From Sporothrix humicola (Eukaryota > Ascomycota > Sordariomycetes > Ophiostomatales > Ophiostomataceae): a stretch of DNA of 64,000 bases. Positions 41,589 through 53,650 of this stretch are shown in pieces (within the stretch, counting starts at the first letter, position 1; each line of letters begins with the position of its first letter). The stretch is taken from NCBI GenBank assembly GCA_021396245.1, contig WNYE01000007.1:558001-622000 (forward strand), written 5' to 3'. The translations under genes and the position numbers were made by a program. The notes under the pieces are model-generated. The model made no database searches, had not been told where the DNA came from, and saw only the letters and a list, made by a program, of their open reading frames with translations.

Positions 41589-43043
41589 ATGGCTCCCATG
41601 GCTCCTTCCTTGCACCCCATCTATCCGGACTGGCCCTCGTCTCCAGCGGACTTGGTACCGCTGCCGATGATTGAGGGCCCGAAGCTGAAGCCTTTCGATT
41701 TTGGCGGTCCCCAAGAGATTGAATTCTTGGAATACATCGCCGGGGGCCTGCACAGCCATGTGCTGCGGGTCCGCATTCACGGCCAAGAGTATGCTCTCAA
41801 GCTGGTAAGTACTTCTTTTTTTTATGTTGTCTTGTTTTATGTTGCCGCGTTATGCACGAAATACAAAGTGAGACTGACACTTTCAAAATCATTTTAGTTC
41901 CGTTATGTTTATTCCGGGAGCTGGTTCGGCATGAACTTTTGTTCCAAACGGGACATCGAGCATGCAGAGGAACTGGCGGCACTTGCGCCGTACTCGGAGC
42001 CTTTTTATGCCGAATGCCGCGCCTTTGGCCGCCTGCAAGAGACGGGACGCGCCGATTTAGCCATCGACTGCTTTGGTTATGTCCTCCTCAATGAGGCCAA
42101 CGAGAGCTCACTGAACGACCTGCGGGTCCTTGAGTTTGACGGTGACAGCAATTATTGTGCAGAAGGCACTCGCGACGAATTTCGTGGGCTCAGCGGCCGC
42201 CCGCCTCCGCTTCGCGGCATTCTCAAAGCACTCGGCCGTCCGAGCGACCACTTCGAACACATTTCCATGGCGACGGCGCGCCGCCTGCTGGACGATGTCA
42301 TGCAGATGCAGCAGCTCGGCATCGTCAACGTCGACGTCCATCGCCACCAATGTATTGACGGGAAGTATGCCGACTTCAGCACGGCCATCACGACGCCGCA
42401 CTTTTTGACAAGCCCCGAGGTCTTGGGTGGCCCGCTCACTATCTCGCCTGTGGCCCGTGCGATGGTGGAGTACCAGTTGTTTATATTTTGCATCTCCGAC
42501 TATTGGGCGTTTGAGGAGATGTTGACGGAGATCAACAATTCCATGCTCTACCAACGGCTAGCCGAGCAACGGACCCCCCTCGAGTTCTTCCTCATCCACG
42601 GCCACAGACGCTATGATCTGAGGCGCACGGCGCGCCACCGCACCATTCCTTACACGCTCGTCGACCCGCGCCGCTTTGACTGGCGGGCGCCTCGAGCAGC
42701 GGCAGCCGCCGCGGGCCTGGCCAAGCCGCCCACGACAAGTGCCCGCTACCGAGCCGCCCGCGTGCCACGGTGGTACTATCCGTGCCGTGAAGTGTCCCAG
42801 TGCCACCTTTGGCGGCAGCGCGAACCTCACTACTACATTGAATTTGCAGTGCGTGACGGCCAGATTTTTCCCGCGAGGATTCATGAGAGCGGCACCTGCG
42901 CCAAGTTGACCAAGTTGCTGAAGAGCAACGGCGGCAAGCTCGACATGACTGTGCCGGAGAACAAGGCACTTGTTGAGGCGGATGAAAAGGCGCGTTTCGT
43001 ACATGACAAGACGTTTATTGTTCCTTCGTACTTCTGCTACTAA
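41589..43043 (+). CDS. FTA2-like (kinetochore Sim4 subunit family) kinase-fold protein
   Basis: Exons 41589-41804 and 41898-43043 encode 453 aa. The N-terminal part GPKLKPFDFGGPQEIEFLEYIAGGLHSHVLRVRIHGQEYALKL-FRYVYSG, split here by the intron, resembles the small lobe of a protein kinase, with a Gly-rich turn and the YALKL lysine. PFYAECRAFGRLQETG and the helix before GIVNVDVHRHQCIDGKYADFSTAIT follow, where HRD and DFG would be expected; only NVDVHRHQ and ADFSTA remain, so it is likely a pseudokinase. This pattern fits the family named after fission yeast Fta2, which is widespread and multi-copy in filamentous fungi, mostly with unknown function. A kinetochore role for this copy is not shown. 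The family call is from pattern memory. Confidence 0.65.
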
Positions 43044-43110
43044 GACGCCTTTTTGTGGGCCTGTTGGGCATCCTTTCGCATCTTACGCTTTGTCTTTTAT
43101 CGAGTCTTTT

Positions 43111-43199
43111 CTCCTCTGAATCTTTTCACCTCTGAATCTTTTCACCTCTGAATCTTTTCACCTCTGAATCTTTTCACCTCTGAATCTTTTCACCTCTTT
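43111..43199 (+). repeat. 16-bp minisatellite, 5 copies and a partial
   Basis: Unit CACCTCTGAATCTTTT repeated without change from 43127, with a variant first copy (CTCCTCTGAATCTTTT) at 43111 and a truncated last copy. It lies in the presumed 3' UTR of the FTA2-like gene. Confidence 0.95.
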
Positions 43200-43234
43200 G
43201 TTTTTCGTTCTTTCGTTCTTTCGTATCAGTCTTA

Positions 43235-43270
43235 CTTATAGTTATAGTTATATTTATGGTTATAGTTATG
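43235..43270 (+). repeat. TTATAG hexamer repeat
   Basis: Short imperfect array of TTATAG/TTATAT/TTATGG units. Confidence 0.8.
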
Positions 43271-44362
43271 CGCCTTATCAAACAAACTCCGTCGTTCGTT
43301 GTGACGAATCTTTACCAAAGGGACAGTGAAAGAATAAGCGGGCCAAAGTAAGAAGAAGCAGCACGAGAAGAACACCGTAGACAGGGCTAGATGTATTACT
43401 TAAGGTCCGACTGAGAAATACAAAAATTAAAACAAAAAGAAAAAGAAAAAAAATCAGTACAAAAGAACAAGAGTTGTAAAATCACAAATTGTATAAACAA
43501 GCTATGCCTTAAATCGGGTTCGAGAAGCTCCTTGGCATTGGAAGACGGGGATGCTGTCTGCTTGGCACCGTCGAGAACTTTATTTCTGGATTTTGAGGTT
43601 TCTCAGACGCCATGTCAAGCGTGCACTCGTCGCAAATGAAGGAGGGCAGAAGAAATCCTCCCTTCACATTAAAGACAGGCGACTCGTTCTGCTTGCTCGA
43701 GGACGAAACCTCAAAGTTCTGGAACAGCAAGCCTCTGGCCGTTCTGTCGGCGGGGTTTCCCAGGCAAAGGAGGCTACTAGAGTATCGGTTGGTGCGGTGC
43801 TCGCCAGGTTACTTCGCGTGCAAAACAGCCGTGCAAAAATGGTCTACGAGTGAACAAATTTTAAATTCGAGAAAAGGACAGACGACAGAGATTAAGGCAT
43901 CAAAATTGTGTGCGATGCTGTTGACTAACAACGCCGTCTGTGTCCAAATTAGGAAGGAACACCCAGTAGAGCAACATGACATGGTGTACATCGGTAGCAC
44001 TGTGTGTTTATCGTCTCTAGCAGCACTTGCAGCACTTGCAGAACTAACGGGACCAGCATCACTAATAATGCTAACACCACTACTACACAGTAGTCCTTAC
44101 AACACTTATGTATTAATTTTGATACCGCTTACAAGAGATGCGCACAAGACCTATATTACTCACAGCACTAAGAGCACCTGCAACATTTACATGAAAATAC
44201 CGTGAGTATAAAGATGTATTATTTCATCAGGTGTGTTGGAGATATGTACAATCCGTTCTCATCCTACAAACAACATATTTTCCCATTTGAACATCACCAT
44301 TCGTATTTTTTTTTCCTGACGACGGCCTGAAACAGCACCACTTATCCTTTCTGGCGTGTTGC

Positions 44363-44872
44363 TCAACCAGTCCAGGTGTAGTTGCCGCCCATATCCAGCA
44401 GCCAGGTCAGCGAGTTGAACTCGACGTCGATCTCGCTAATCTGCCACCAGCCTTTTTCGTAGGTGTTCTTCAGGATTGTGATGCCCTTGCTCGGCTTCAT
44501 GGCGTCGCCAAACGTCGCGTGCCAGCGCAGCGCAATCACGTCGCAGTCCACGGCGTCGATCGAGTCGACGACCAGCGGGAAGGGCGGGTTGAGCGCCTGG
44601 GCGTCCATGAAGATCTTCTTGGTGGCAAACGTGGGCGCGCCCAGCGGCTGCAGCAAAAAGGTGTTGATGCTGTCCGAGTTGTCGACGAACGAGTCGGCGC
44701 AGTACTTTTCGCAGACGGGGTCCGTGTAGTTGGCAATCAGCTGCTGGTAAATGTCGACAATGTCCTTGGCCTCCTGGGTGTTGAGGCAGGCCTTGGTGCT
44801 GTTGCCGGCGAGCGGCGAGGCCAGAGCCGACCCGAAGAGGGTGGCCGCGGCGGCAAAGGTAGCAAAGCGCAT
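44363..44872 (-). CDS. Small secreted NTF2-like protein
   Basis: A 169-aa single-exon protein with a clear signal peptide (MRFATFAAAATLFGSALA, cleavage about residue 18). The mature part fits a SnoaL/NTF2-like cone fold: an N-terminal helix EAKDIVDIYQQLIANY, then FVDNSDSINTF, then strands VDSIDAVDCDVIALRWHATFG, GITILKN and WWQISEIDVEFN. Cysteines at 29, 54, 58 and 110 could form two disulfides. Such secreted NTF2-like proteins are common in ascomycetes. The domain can hold an active-site pocket, but no catalytic residues can be named here. Its 5' flank is an almost 3-kb gene-free stretch. Confidence 0.85.
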   Translation of the reverse strand: MRFATFAAAATLFGSALASPLAGNSTKACLNTQEAKDIVDIYQQLIANYTDPVCEKYCADSFVDNSDSINTFLLQPLGAPTFATKKIFMDAQALNPPFPLVVDSIDAVDCDVIALRWHATFGDAMKPSKGITILKNTYEKGWWQISEIDVEFNSLTWLLDMGGNYTWTG

Positions 44873-47823
44873 TATGAGTGAGTGTAGGTATGTGAGGCGG
44901 GGAGAAGATGAGTGTGGTGTTGGGTTGAGAGGCTTAAAGATCGATCACGACTAGGGGTGGTTATCCTTTATTTATATTCGAGAAAGCTTGAAGAGCATCC
45001 GTTGCTCCACGGAGACTCTGCTCCCTCTTCGCCTCGTCACCTCCATCTCTATTTTTGCGTTGCCAATTTTGCTCAATTTAGAGCCTTTTCTGTCTCTGGG
45101 CAATATCCGCGCTCCAAAGAGAATCTTCCTATCCAGCCCGGAAGGTTGAGCTTGTCGGCCGTCGACAGGGACAGGCCCAAAAGGGTTCAAAAAGGGCTCC
45201 GCTTCCCAAGAAAAATAAACGAAAAAAAACTATGATGACGTCCTCTTCTAGATTAAGCCTCTTTACAGCCTTCCCCAAGTCAAGACGGGATCAATGATTG
45301 GTGATCAATGCTGCACGCATTTACGCCGAGAGATTTCCAAGAAGGGAACCTGCGCTTGGATTTAGGAGCTCGATTTTCGTTTATTCGGTTGATCGGGACC
45401 GGCAACCACTTGGGGGCGATATTCCCTCTCTTTTGACAGGAACTCCCAGAAAACATTTTGCTTTGCACACCCTGCCGGTAAAAGCAGAAAAACATCGCCC
45501 CAGCGGCAGGCGGCGATCCTCCCACAGCCCTCCTTTGGGCTGCATTCCAAAAATGACTGTATTGCATTTGGGCCGCGCATTTATCCAGTCAACTCCGGCG
45601 CCTGTGCCGATATTGCCCCTCGCAACGGACGTCCGACCCATTGAAAAATCAATTGGGAATGGAAGTAACAAAATTATAGAGCTCCGTGTGTTATTTCCTT
45701 GTGTCTTAATTTTCCTTTGCTACGTTCAGAGACTCCCAGGAAACCCGGTTGCCTGAACCGCGTGGAGCATAAATTTCCCTCTGTTCTGTTTGCGTCAATA
45801 TGAACGGGCTCCTTTTAGACTCCGAGATCGTGAGCAAGTTCAATGTTTTCTCTGTCGACTATCTTCATGCTTTCCAATAATGGAATATCCTCTTCTACTT
45901 CCAAAAAGACGGTGCCCGTCCCGTGTCTACACTAATTATGCATACTTTGTCAGTCGTATCTCAGCTTACTAGACATTATCCCGTCTCTGTATCCAGGGTC
46001 CTGTAAACGCACAACGTCTTTGTTTTCTCACTTCCGCGGCCAAGTCGCCGCTATTACATCAATAATATGGTACTGGAATTTGTCGCCGGTTCAAGAGACA
46101 GGTCAAAAAATAAGTACAACTACTAAAAGTCTTGCAGCTCAACTAGGCAACCAGAAGGAGGGAAAGGTACCGAAAGAAAGAATTGCAAAATATCGATAGA
46201 CAGAGTACAAAAGCGTGGACGATCCGCTTTACCGTTATATCCGTCGGCCGGAGTCGTGTTCACCGGGCCAAGGAAGCGTCAAGACGGGCCAACAACGACT
46301 TTCCTGCCAAGTCCCTTTTAGCGACTCCCATTTTTCTCGCTTCTAGCCGTGGTCCTTTGCAAATTGGCGAGCAGTTCACGCATCCTTCTTACTGTCTCCA
46401 AGACCGATCCATGGTTCTTGGTAGGCCGCGCTGAAAAGAACGAGCACATGACGAGAGCGCCACGTACGTAAAAATACGTAAACGGCTCAATAAAGCGGCA
46501 TGCTATCTGGTCTGAGCCCTTTCTCTACGAAAGAGTCTCCCGGATTCAGTTGAGAGAAAACGGAACTGCCTACATCATCCTGAAGCCCAGCCGGACGTCG
46601 ATTGTCTTAGCCCGGTTTAGATTGGAGAGTCGTGTACACAGTATATCAGTTCCGGTCACCTCCTGGGCTTTATTGAGAATAAAAGAAATAATAGGAGAAA
46701 TCAATAGATGTACTTCACCCATGTAGGACTTGCACAATATAATTCAGGAACCATCGGGGACCATGCGTGATAATCAATGAGATGGGATCCACATAGTATT
46801 GCTAGTCAGGGGCAATGTCAGCTAAGTCAATATGGAGATTTTGGTGGACGGCTTGCCACCCACAGCCCCGGGTCCAACAAGACTGCTTTTCAGTGTAATA
46901 GTTTCCAGTTGTTTTCTCTTCCCCTAAAATGGTCGAGACAATGAAAATCATGGGCTGTATCATTTGTGACTCGTGATACTGAAATCTGGTAAGAGTAGGA
47001 TATTCTCCTTTATCGTGGAGATTTTTTGTTAAAAAAAATAAACAAACACATGAAAAGGTTCAGTAAAATAAAACGATATTAATGCACACCAAAAAAAATT
47101 GAACGAAACCACTGCATTATTTCTTCCTTCCCAGTTTGAACTGGGAACTTGCGAGTAAATGTTTCGCGCAGCCTCTCAGTGCATCACCCTTGCAGGTGTT
47201 CTATCTTCTCAAAGCCAAAAGAATTTGACCAAATGAATAAACCAAATACAAAGAACAATGTCACATAATTTTCTGTTTGCAAATTCTGCCATTATTCACT
47301 TTTAAACGCAGGTCATCCTGCCCACCATTCACTTACACGGATAATCACGTGACATGCATGTATTGTTATTATGCTTAGTCACCTGGTCACAAGGTGGGGC
47401 ACAAACGCGCCTTTGTTAGCGGTGATGATGTGAGCTTGTCGCGATAAGGCTATTTGGGCGTTATCACAAGGTTGCCGCGTGCAAATCCTAAGGTGCACAC
47501 AATCACAGTCGAGTGTCTGCATTTTTCTGGCCCCTTTCCCAACGCAACCCCAGTCGCATTTTCACGATCCACTTGTTTCTGGAACATTTTTTTGCAGTCT
47601 TTTCCTGTTGGAGAATCAAGACCCCTATTCCTTCGAATTTCTCGGCTTTCTCGACAAAACAATCGCGCCACCAGCTTTGCAAACAGCCTTATCGCATTTG
47701 CCCTCGAAAACAAACACGCTTTTTTCGACGACCACTTGCGACGCCAAACGCGTCTATATCCAAACGAGCTTCTCCTCTCCTCTTTCCCCACGCTCACCGT
47801 CGTCCACTGGCGTGCACCGTCAA
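44873..47823. other. Long gene-free region
   Basis: Nearly 3 kb with no supported gene on either strand; open frames are short, and most lack ATG. 46650-47350 is AT-rich. A near-perfect palindrome TTCCCAGTT-TG-AACTGGGAA lies at 47128-47147. The last 300 bp are the pyrimidine-rich leader of the APQ12-like gene. No tRNA or snRNA signature seen. Confidence 0.5.
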
Positions 47824-48608
47824 ATGGACAGCACAGCTCTCGCCTTTATACAGGGTATGTTTTGTTCTGCAGGGGACTCGAAGATCTGGAGATCGTCTGA
47901 TCGCATCACGCCTCGACTCAGCCGCACATATCTATTTCCACCGTGCTAACTAATCCCCCAGGCTACCTTCCAGAATCGGTCTCGGCCGCTCTTCAAGAAT
48001 ACGCCATCCGCGACGGCGCGCCGCTCCAGGTCTGGTCCACAGCTTTGGCCCACCAAGCCGCCCGCGCCCGCGACGCCGTCAGCCCCTATACCGCGCCCGT
48101 GACTGCCCGTGCCACCAAGCAGTTCGCCACCATGGTCACGCCCGTGCTCGACCGCATTGCCCGCGCCGCCTATAACGCGCCCGACATTGTCGTGCTGCTG
48201 CTGGTCGTTGTCTTTGCCGTGCTGGTGATCCAGGTGCTGTCGCTTCTCCGCCGCCTTGTCGCCTGGTGGACACGCCTGCTGTTCCGGCTCATGTTCTGGT
48301 CGGGCGTCGTGCTTGTGCTGGCGGCCGTGTGGCAGCGGGGCCCCATGCAGGCGGCGCAGGACGTGGCGGCGATTGTCGGGCGCTTGTATGGCTACGCGTC
48401 CTTTGTGGGCGACATCTGGCGGGCCGAGTACAACAAGTACCAGCAGCAGCAGGTGCAGGCGCAAGCCGCAAATGGCGGCGCGACCGGCGCCGCTGCTAGT
48501 GCTGCCTCGGCCTCTGCGGCCGCCATTGCAGCAGCAGCCGCAAAACGCCGGATATACCAGCATGACGCACCCGGCGTAACCACTGGCCGGCCATACGTCC
48601 GGGGCTGA
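47824..48608 (+). CDS. apq12: APQ12-like nuclear pore assembly / nuclear envelope membrane protein
   Basis: Exons 47824-47854 and 47962-48608 encode 225 aa. The first exon encodes only MDSTALAFIQ and a split Gly codon; the second gives GYLPESVSAALQ. Two membrane spans, about 84-106 (DIVVLLLVVVFAVLVIQVLSLL cut at its ends) and 116-134, are joined by RRLVAWWTRLLFRL, the conserved core of the Apq12 family. Yeast Apq12 is an ER/nuclear-envelope protein that controls membrane fluidity and pore biogenesis. The C-terminus is Q/A-rich with an alanine repeat (residues about 170-205). The intron ends in CTAACTAATCCCCCAG. Family call from the span spacing and RRxVxWW core. Confidence 0.8.
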
Positions 48609-49206
48609 GCCGGAAGATAAGAGAGGGATATGTCGATGAGGAAGAGGGGTGTCAAAGTGGGCTTACGCTTACATGTTAGATGAGGACAGTGGGGTGAAGT
48701 AATGGATGAGGAGAGAGGGCTGTGTGTTGGAAAGAGGATGTTTGTTTTATGGCGTTACTGTTTTGTTTATTTCGACGGCGTTTACGATTTTGTTTCCGGG
48801 AGGCTTTTGTCTGATTCCCCTTTCGCTCGCTCTATTTGCTGTTCGCTTTCATTTCGTGATTTTTGCGCTTTTGCATTTCTGGGTATCAGTTCTTTTCTTC
48901 TTGTTTCTTTTGTTTGTTTCGGCGAAGTCAGAGTGGCAAGGACACAGTATTGCATTATGGATAGGAGTTGTCTGGTCCTTCTTGTATAGCCTTTTTTCGG
49001 CAGCAATCAAGTTATTTTATTTGTCTATCCTGAAAAGACTCCAGCCCCCAAAAAACGCCTGCGCTATGCATTATGCCACCAATGTCCAGACAGCACGGGC
49101 CGTCACTATTTAGTTGTCTTCCACAACCCAAACCCCATGATCAAAATAAATCCAAAAGAAAAGCAAGTAAATCAGAGTCCAATCCGTAGAACCAGTCCTG
49201 CCTCAC
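48609..49206. other. Convergent 3' spacer
   Basis: About 600 bp between two convergent stops, T-rich on the plus strand; only 3' UTR sequence is expected. Confidence 0.6.
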
Positions 49207-50190
49207 CTACATGTCCTCCTCTTCGTCAAACTCATCGTCCTTGAGCTCCTTAGGCTCTTGCGCCTCGTTGAACTGGATGCAGTCGTCAATGTAGCTCAGG
49301 ATCGCGCCCACGCTGTCCTCGCTCGACGCGTCTAGCTTGAGGTACGACACCATGCTGAAGCTGTCAATCAGGTTGGCCACGGCCAGGTTGAGCCGCCGGA
49401 AAGTCGCGCCGCGCATCAGCTCGGCCTTGTCTTGCGGGTCGGCCATAACGGCTTCTCTGTCGTCGATTCCGGATGCCGCAGCTGCCGGGTCATCTTCTAG
49501 CAGCTGCACATCGGGCGTCAGGAATTTCTTCAAGTCCTTCTTGCGCACCTGGCCATGCACCAGGTCCATTTTGCTCAGGATGTTGAGGTGCGGCACCTCG
49601 AGCATAATCATGGCGCTCATGGCACTCAACGTGCCGGCAAAGAACTTGGCGCGGTCGACGACGAACGTGGCCTCGAGGAGGTAGGCGGCGCACAGGCGGA
49701 TATCGAGGGAGCCTGCACGTGTCAGGAACTTGACAAGCGACGGCAGAATGGGCACATGTGTGTAGAGCTCGATCTGGCCGGGCATGTCGAAAATGATGAG
49801 ATAGTCTTCGGTCAGCGACTCGAGGGATTCGGTCAAGAAATCGAGGTTCTCCATGAGGAACTCAAAGCAGTAGATAAGGCCGCCATTGGGGCCCAGGCCC
49901 ATCTCCTCCATGACATCGTCGAGCGAAATGAGGTCGCGGATGTCGAGATCGGGCGTGTGTTCAAACGTCTCGGCGGCCGGGTCGAGGTTGACGTAGAAGG
50001 ACGAGCGGCGGTTGAGCTGGAGGTGGGTGATGAGGGCGGCGGAGAATGTGGACTGCAACGTGTGTTAGCATGGGGGCGTTCGGCAATGCGACATGAGACG
50101 ATAACCTCTCGAACTTCCAAGCTCTCGAAGCTTAAAACGTACCTTTCCGGCGCCCGCGGGGCCCATGACCATGACGCCGAACTTGCTCAT
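49207..50190 (-). CDS. gpn3: GPN-loop GTPase 3
   Basis: Small GTPase that, with GPN1, helps assemble RNA polymerase II and carry it into the nucleus. Exons 50190-50143 and 50052-49207 encode 297 aa. Exon 1 is MSKFGVMVMGPAGAGK and exon 2 opens with STFSAALITHLQ, so the intron falls inside the P-loop GPAGAGKST. The family's GPN loop is at residues 70-72 (LGPNGGLIYC). DMPGQIELYTH is the G3 motif and NILSKMDL the G4 motif. The C-terminus is acidic (KDDEFDEEEDM), as in fungal GPN3. Length agrees with the family. Confidence 0.95.
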
Positions 50191-52014
50191 GGCGGCGGTG
50201 GTGGCGTTGATTGAGATTTATAGGTTACGTGTGTAGTTGTCGAAGGGTTTGGCCGATTGTTGATGTGCGACGTGACGATCTTGTGCAGACAAAACGTCAT
50301 ATGCGACGCGATGCAGTTTGCTTTGTAAATTTTGGTCAACTTTTTTTTATCGCCTCCTGCCTCTACTGAGTATTAAAGCCTTCTGCCTCATTAAGCTTCC
50401 CAGGTGGCACCCCGCAGTGGGGCCCGCCTGCACACCACTGTTCCAGCCTCGAGCCTGGCGAGGCCGCTAGAACAGAAGAAAAAGCACAGGCCATCGGCTC
50501 TTGTTGGGAATTTGTCCGGTGAGGGAGACTCGGAGGCGCTTGTGGCGCATTCCAGCGGCTGATAGCGAGCTTGTAGCGTCTTTCCCGCTGTATTTTAGGG
50601 GTTCTCTCAAATAATGAGCAATAATGCGGCATCATCCGTCTAACACAAGTGAACCAACCCGAAACGTTGATGACCACAACAACACCAAAATGTCTTTGAT
50701 TTTGGTTCTTGACCACATTGATATATTTACGAGTTAACCTAGAAGAAACAAATGAAGAAACAATCGCCATCTGTGATCCTAGTGGCCGTTATATTCATGC
50801 ATGAAAAGCCAGAGAGATCGCATGAATAAAATCTACATCGATCGAGATGTCGGTGAGGACATGAGATATTACAAAAGGCCAAGAAATGTCACGAGATGCT
50901 ACGACGTAATATCTGTCTTCTCCTCCTTTTCCTTTTTCCCTTCCTCTTCTTTTTTTTTTCCTTCTTTCTTCTCCTCTTCTTCCCTGTCCAGACGAAAAAT
51001 GCCGCCGTTCCACAAATTCGCATCTTAATCTTAATCTCACTTTTTGCGGCAGTCCCAGTCCTCGGCCAGATGACTGGCAGCAGGGACCCCCTGACTACCA
51101 GGGGACGGGGGACACGGTCGTCGCTTCCTTTGTATTGGCCCTCGTCGCCCTCATTTGCGCAATTGCACCTGCCCTCGCTGCCTCCGTCGTCCGATGAGAG
51201 CAAAGAACAGCAGTCCATGGACAGCCCACCGTTTGCCATTGCCTGTTTGGGTTAAAGAACGTTGCACACAGCATCTAGGTCCAGAGCGCCGTTGTCACCT
51301 CGCGCGGGCAAGAGCAGGCAGTCACAATCTGCAAACGAACGGCAAGAGCAGAGAGAGCAAGATACAAGATACGGTGTACGATACAGTATTTGGACAAAGT
51401 CTCCTGCGGTTTGCACTTCACGGGCTCTTTATCTTGCCACATTTGCGCCGCTCATTGTATTGTGCCGTATATTGGCGAGTGGCGCGCATACAATGTAATA
51501 CATGCAATCCGCATTACCTGCTGTCGAAAATTATTTCGTGCCGTTGTTCCTGCAGACAAAGACCTGGTCGTCGGGAACGAACCGCACAGTCACGAGTATG
51601 GGCGGCTGGAGGAACAAACGCTGGGCCGCGCTGCAACTACGACGTATTTTCTGACAACGGTTCGACATAAAATACAACCTTTTTGTCGCGTCTCTTCCGT
51701 CGCGCCTTGCCATGTCACGCTGTCACGCGCCCAGGCGCCAGCGCTGGAATAATGTAATGCGATCGTTCTCGTTTGCTCCTTCCCTTCCGTCGCTCTTTCC
51801 GATTGTCATGCACTGTGCTTGCCGGTGCCTGCAGGTACGCATATTTTCGTCAGATACAAACCCAATGGAAACCACACAGGCAGGAACGACCAGGTCTGCC
51901 CTCGTCCGATTTTGCTGTGGTTACCTTGTCAGGCCTGTGTGCACATCATTCTGCGTGAAGAAGGAGCGAATTAGCGCTGCAAGCCCCATAACAAGCAGCA
52001 AGGGACAAGCAGTA

Positions 52015-52033
52015 TTTTTTTTTTTTTTTTTTT
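52015..52033 (+). repeat. Poly(T) run of 19
   Basis: Homopolymer of 19 T residues in the long leader region. Confidence 0.95.
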
Positions 52034-53535
52034 CTCTTTTCTCTTTGCTTTCTCGCTACACTGCATACGGACGCGCCACCCTGGCCCTCAGTCCTCTCTG
52101 CGCGCCCAGCCCAGCCAAAGGGAAATCCCGACGGCAGAGACAAAGTGCCACGCGTTCTATTGGTTCGTACTGTGCTTATATAAATGTGGGTCTTGCGGTC
52201 GAGGGAGCCCCCTAAATGCGCTTACAGCGAGATGCAAAGCGATAATTAGAGTAGGAGCGAAGAGGAGAAGGACCATCAGAAAAAAAGACTGAACGAACGA
52301 AAGAAGGAAAAAGTAAAAAAAGGTGGGAAGGAAGGAAGGAATGAGGTGCAAAAGGGAAGAGAGAAAAGTGAGCACGAGCACAAAGTGCAATATTAGATCT
52401 TCAAAAACAAACCGGGGAAAGAGATACCCAGCCGGCCATGCGCGAAGATAGCAGGAGCGCGAGAAAGCAAGAAACGAGAAAGCACGAACGACGCAAAAAG
52501 GTAACATCAACTGCCTGCCTTGTTCTTTCCTCCCTCCAACAATCGACAAGCGATAGCTCGAAGCGCCCCTTTTCCAGCCCTTTCGCTCCTGCCTCAACTT
52601 CCCCCTACTTTTCCAAGGAGCGAAAAATAGGGAAATAGGGAAAGAGAGAAAGCAAGAGAGATTCACGTGCGGCCCCACGGAATCGGGCGTTTTGACAGAG
52701 TGATCGACGACGGAAACCGCCCAAACGAGAAAAAAAGAGGCAGGTGAAAAACGCAAAACGCAAGCACTTCAAGCACCTTCTCCTCTCCACTGGGTCGTCT
52801 CTGGGTCTCTGGTCGCCGAGCACAAAGAACGAAAAGAGACTTCACAAAAGAGACATCCACTCCACGCACACACCACTGCCGGCGAAAGGGGGCAGATCCA
52901 GCCCTTGCCTTGTTGTGTTGCAGCCACAAAAGCGATTTTTAACGATTTCAGCGAATCCAGCTATTTTCAGCTTCCTTGCGCTGTCCACTCAAACGCCTCT
53001 TTTGCTCTCGACTCGACACTCGACCTCCCTCACGATCGATTTTGGGTTTGTCCGCCCCTTTCTAGACGATCCGACAGAAAACCACAAACAGCACCAGAAG
53101 CCACCAACCGATTCAAATTCGACGGCGTCCCTGGAACCACGACCTACGACGAAACGGCCTCCAGGAGTAGACAAGTTGGCTTTGATTTATATGCCGCCGT
53201 CGGTTTTGGCAGTTTGCGACCTCTTCTATTCGTCGATTCCACGATTCCTCGACTCCTAGACCCTCAATCCCTCCAATCGTCATCGACTGTCCTCGGCCAT
53301 TCTTCGACGTTTTCGACATCTCGAGACTCGACCTTCCTCTCAGCTTCCCGTCTCTTCTCTCCACTTCTCGCCTACGACGTACGAAGCATACATACACTCA
53401 TTTATCCGTCGATCGCTGCAGCCGCACAGTCTGCGGTTAATTCGAATTGGGCCCCCAATCGACGGCCCTCAGAAAACAGACACAACTGCGGCGGACGACT
53501 TCCAGACGAAGAAAAAGAGGCTTGAAAGCCACGCG

Positions 53536-53650
53536 CATATCCTGTATATCCTGCATATTCTCCGTCTCGTGCATATCTTGCATCGCATCTCGTGCATCTC
53601 CTGCGTTGCGCATCCCGTGTCGCACATCGCCTGCATACTGCAAGACCTGC
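53536..53650 (+). repeat. Degenerate (TCCTGCAT/TCGTGCAT)n repeat
   Basis: About 110 bp built from variants of the octamer-like unit YCNTGCAT (TCCTGTAT, TCCTGCAT, CTCGTGCAT, TCTTGCAT, TCGCCTGCAT), at irregular 9-18 bp spacing, 300 bp before the start codon of the next gene. Confidence 0.6.

Larger units (their letters stand above)
43044..44362. other. Spacer with minisatellite and possible gene remnant
   Basis: 1.3 kb. Besides the repeats listed separately, the minus strand at 43806-43509 is open for about 99 codons with protein-like text (LGNPADRTARGLLFQNFEVSS, SPVFNVKGGFLLPSFICDECTLDM) but has no ATG at its start and an upstream TAA. It may be a decayed exon. Not called as a gene. Confidence 0.45.

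Noticed and set aside
43509..43806. Open frame of about 99 codons on the minus strand
   Set aside because: Protein-like text but no ATG, an upstream stop and no recognisable family. At best a decayed exon.
45298..45756. 152-codon open frame on the plus strand
   Set aside because: Starts only with a non-ATG codon, has mixed composition without domain, and both strands are similarly open.
47450..47953. Three overlapping open frames before the APQ12-like gene
   Set aside because: All three frames are open because the sequence is pyrimidine-rich; no domain, and they overlap the leader and intron of the real gene.
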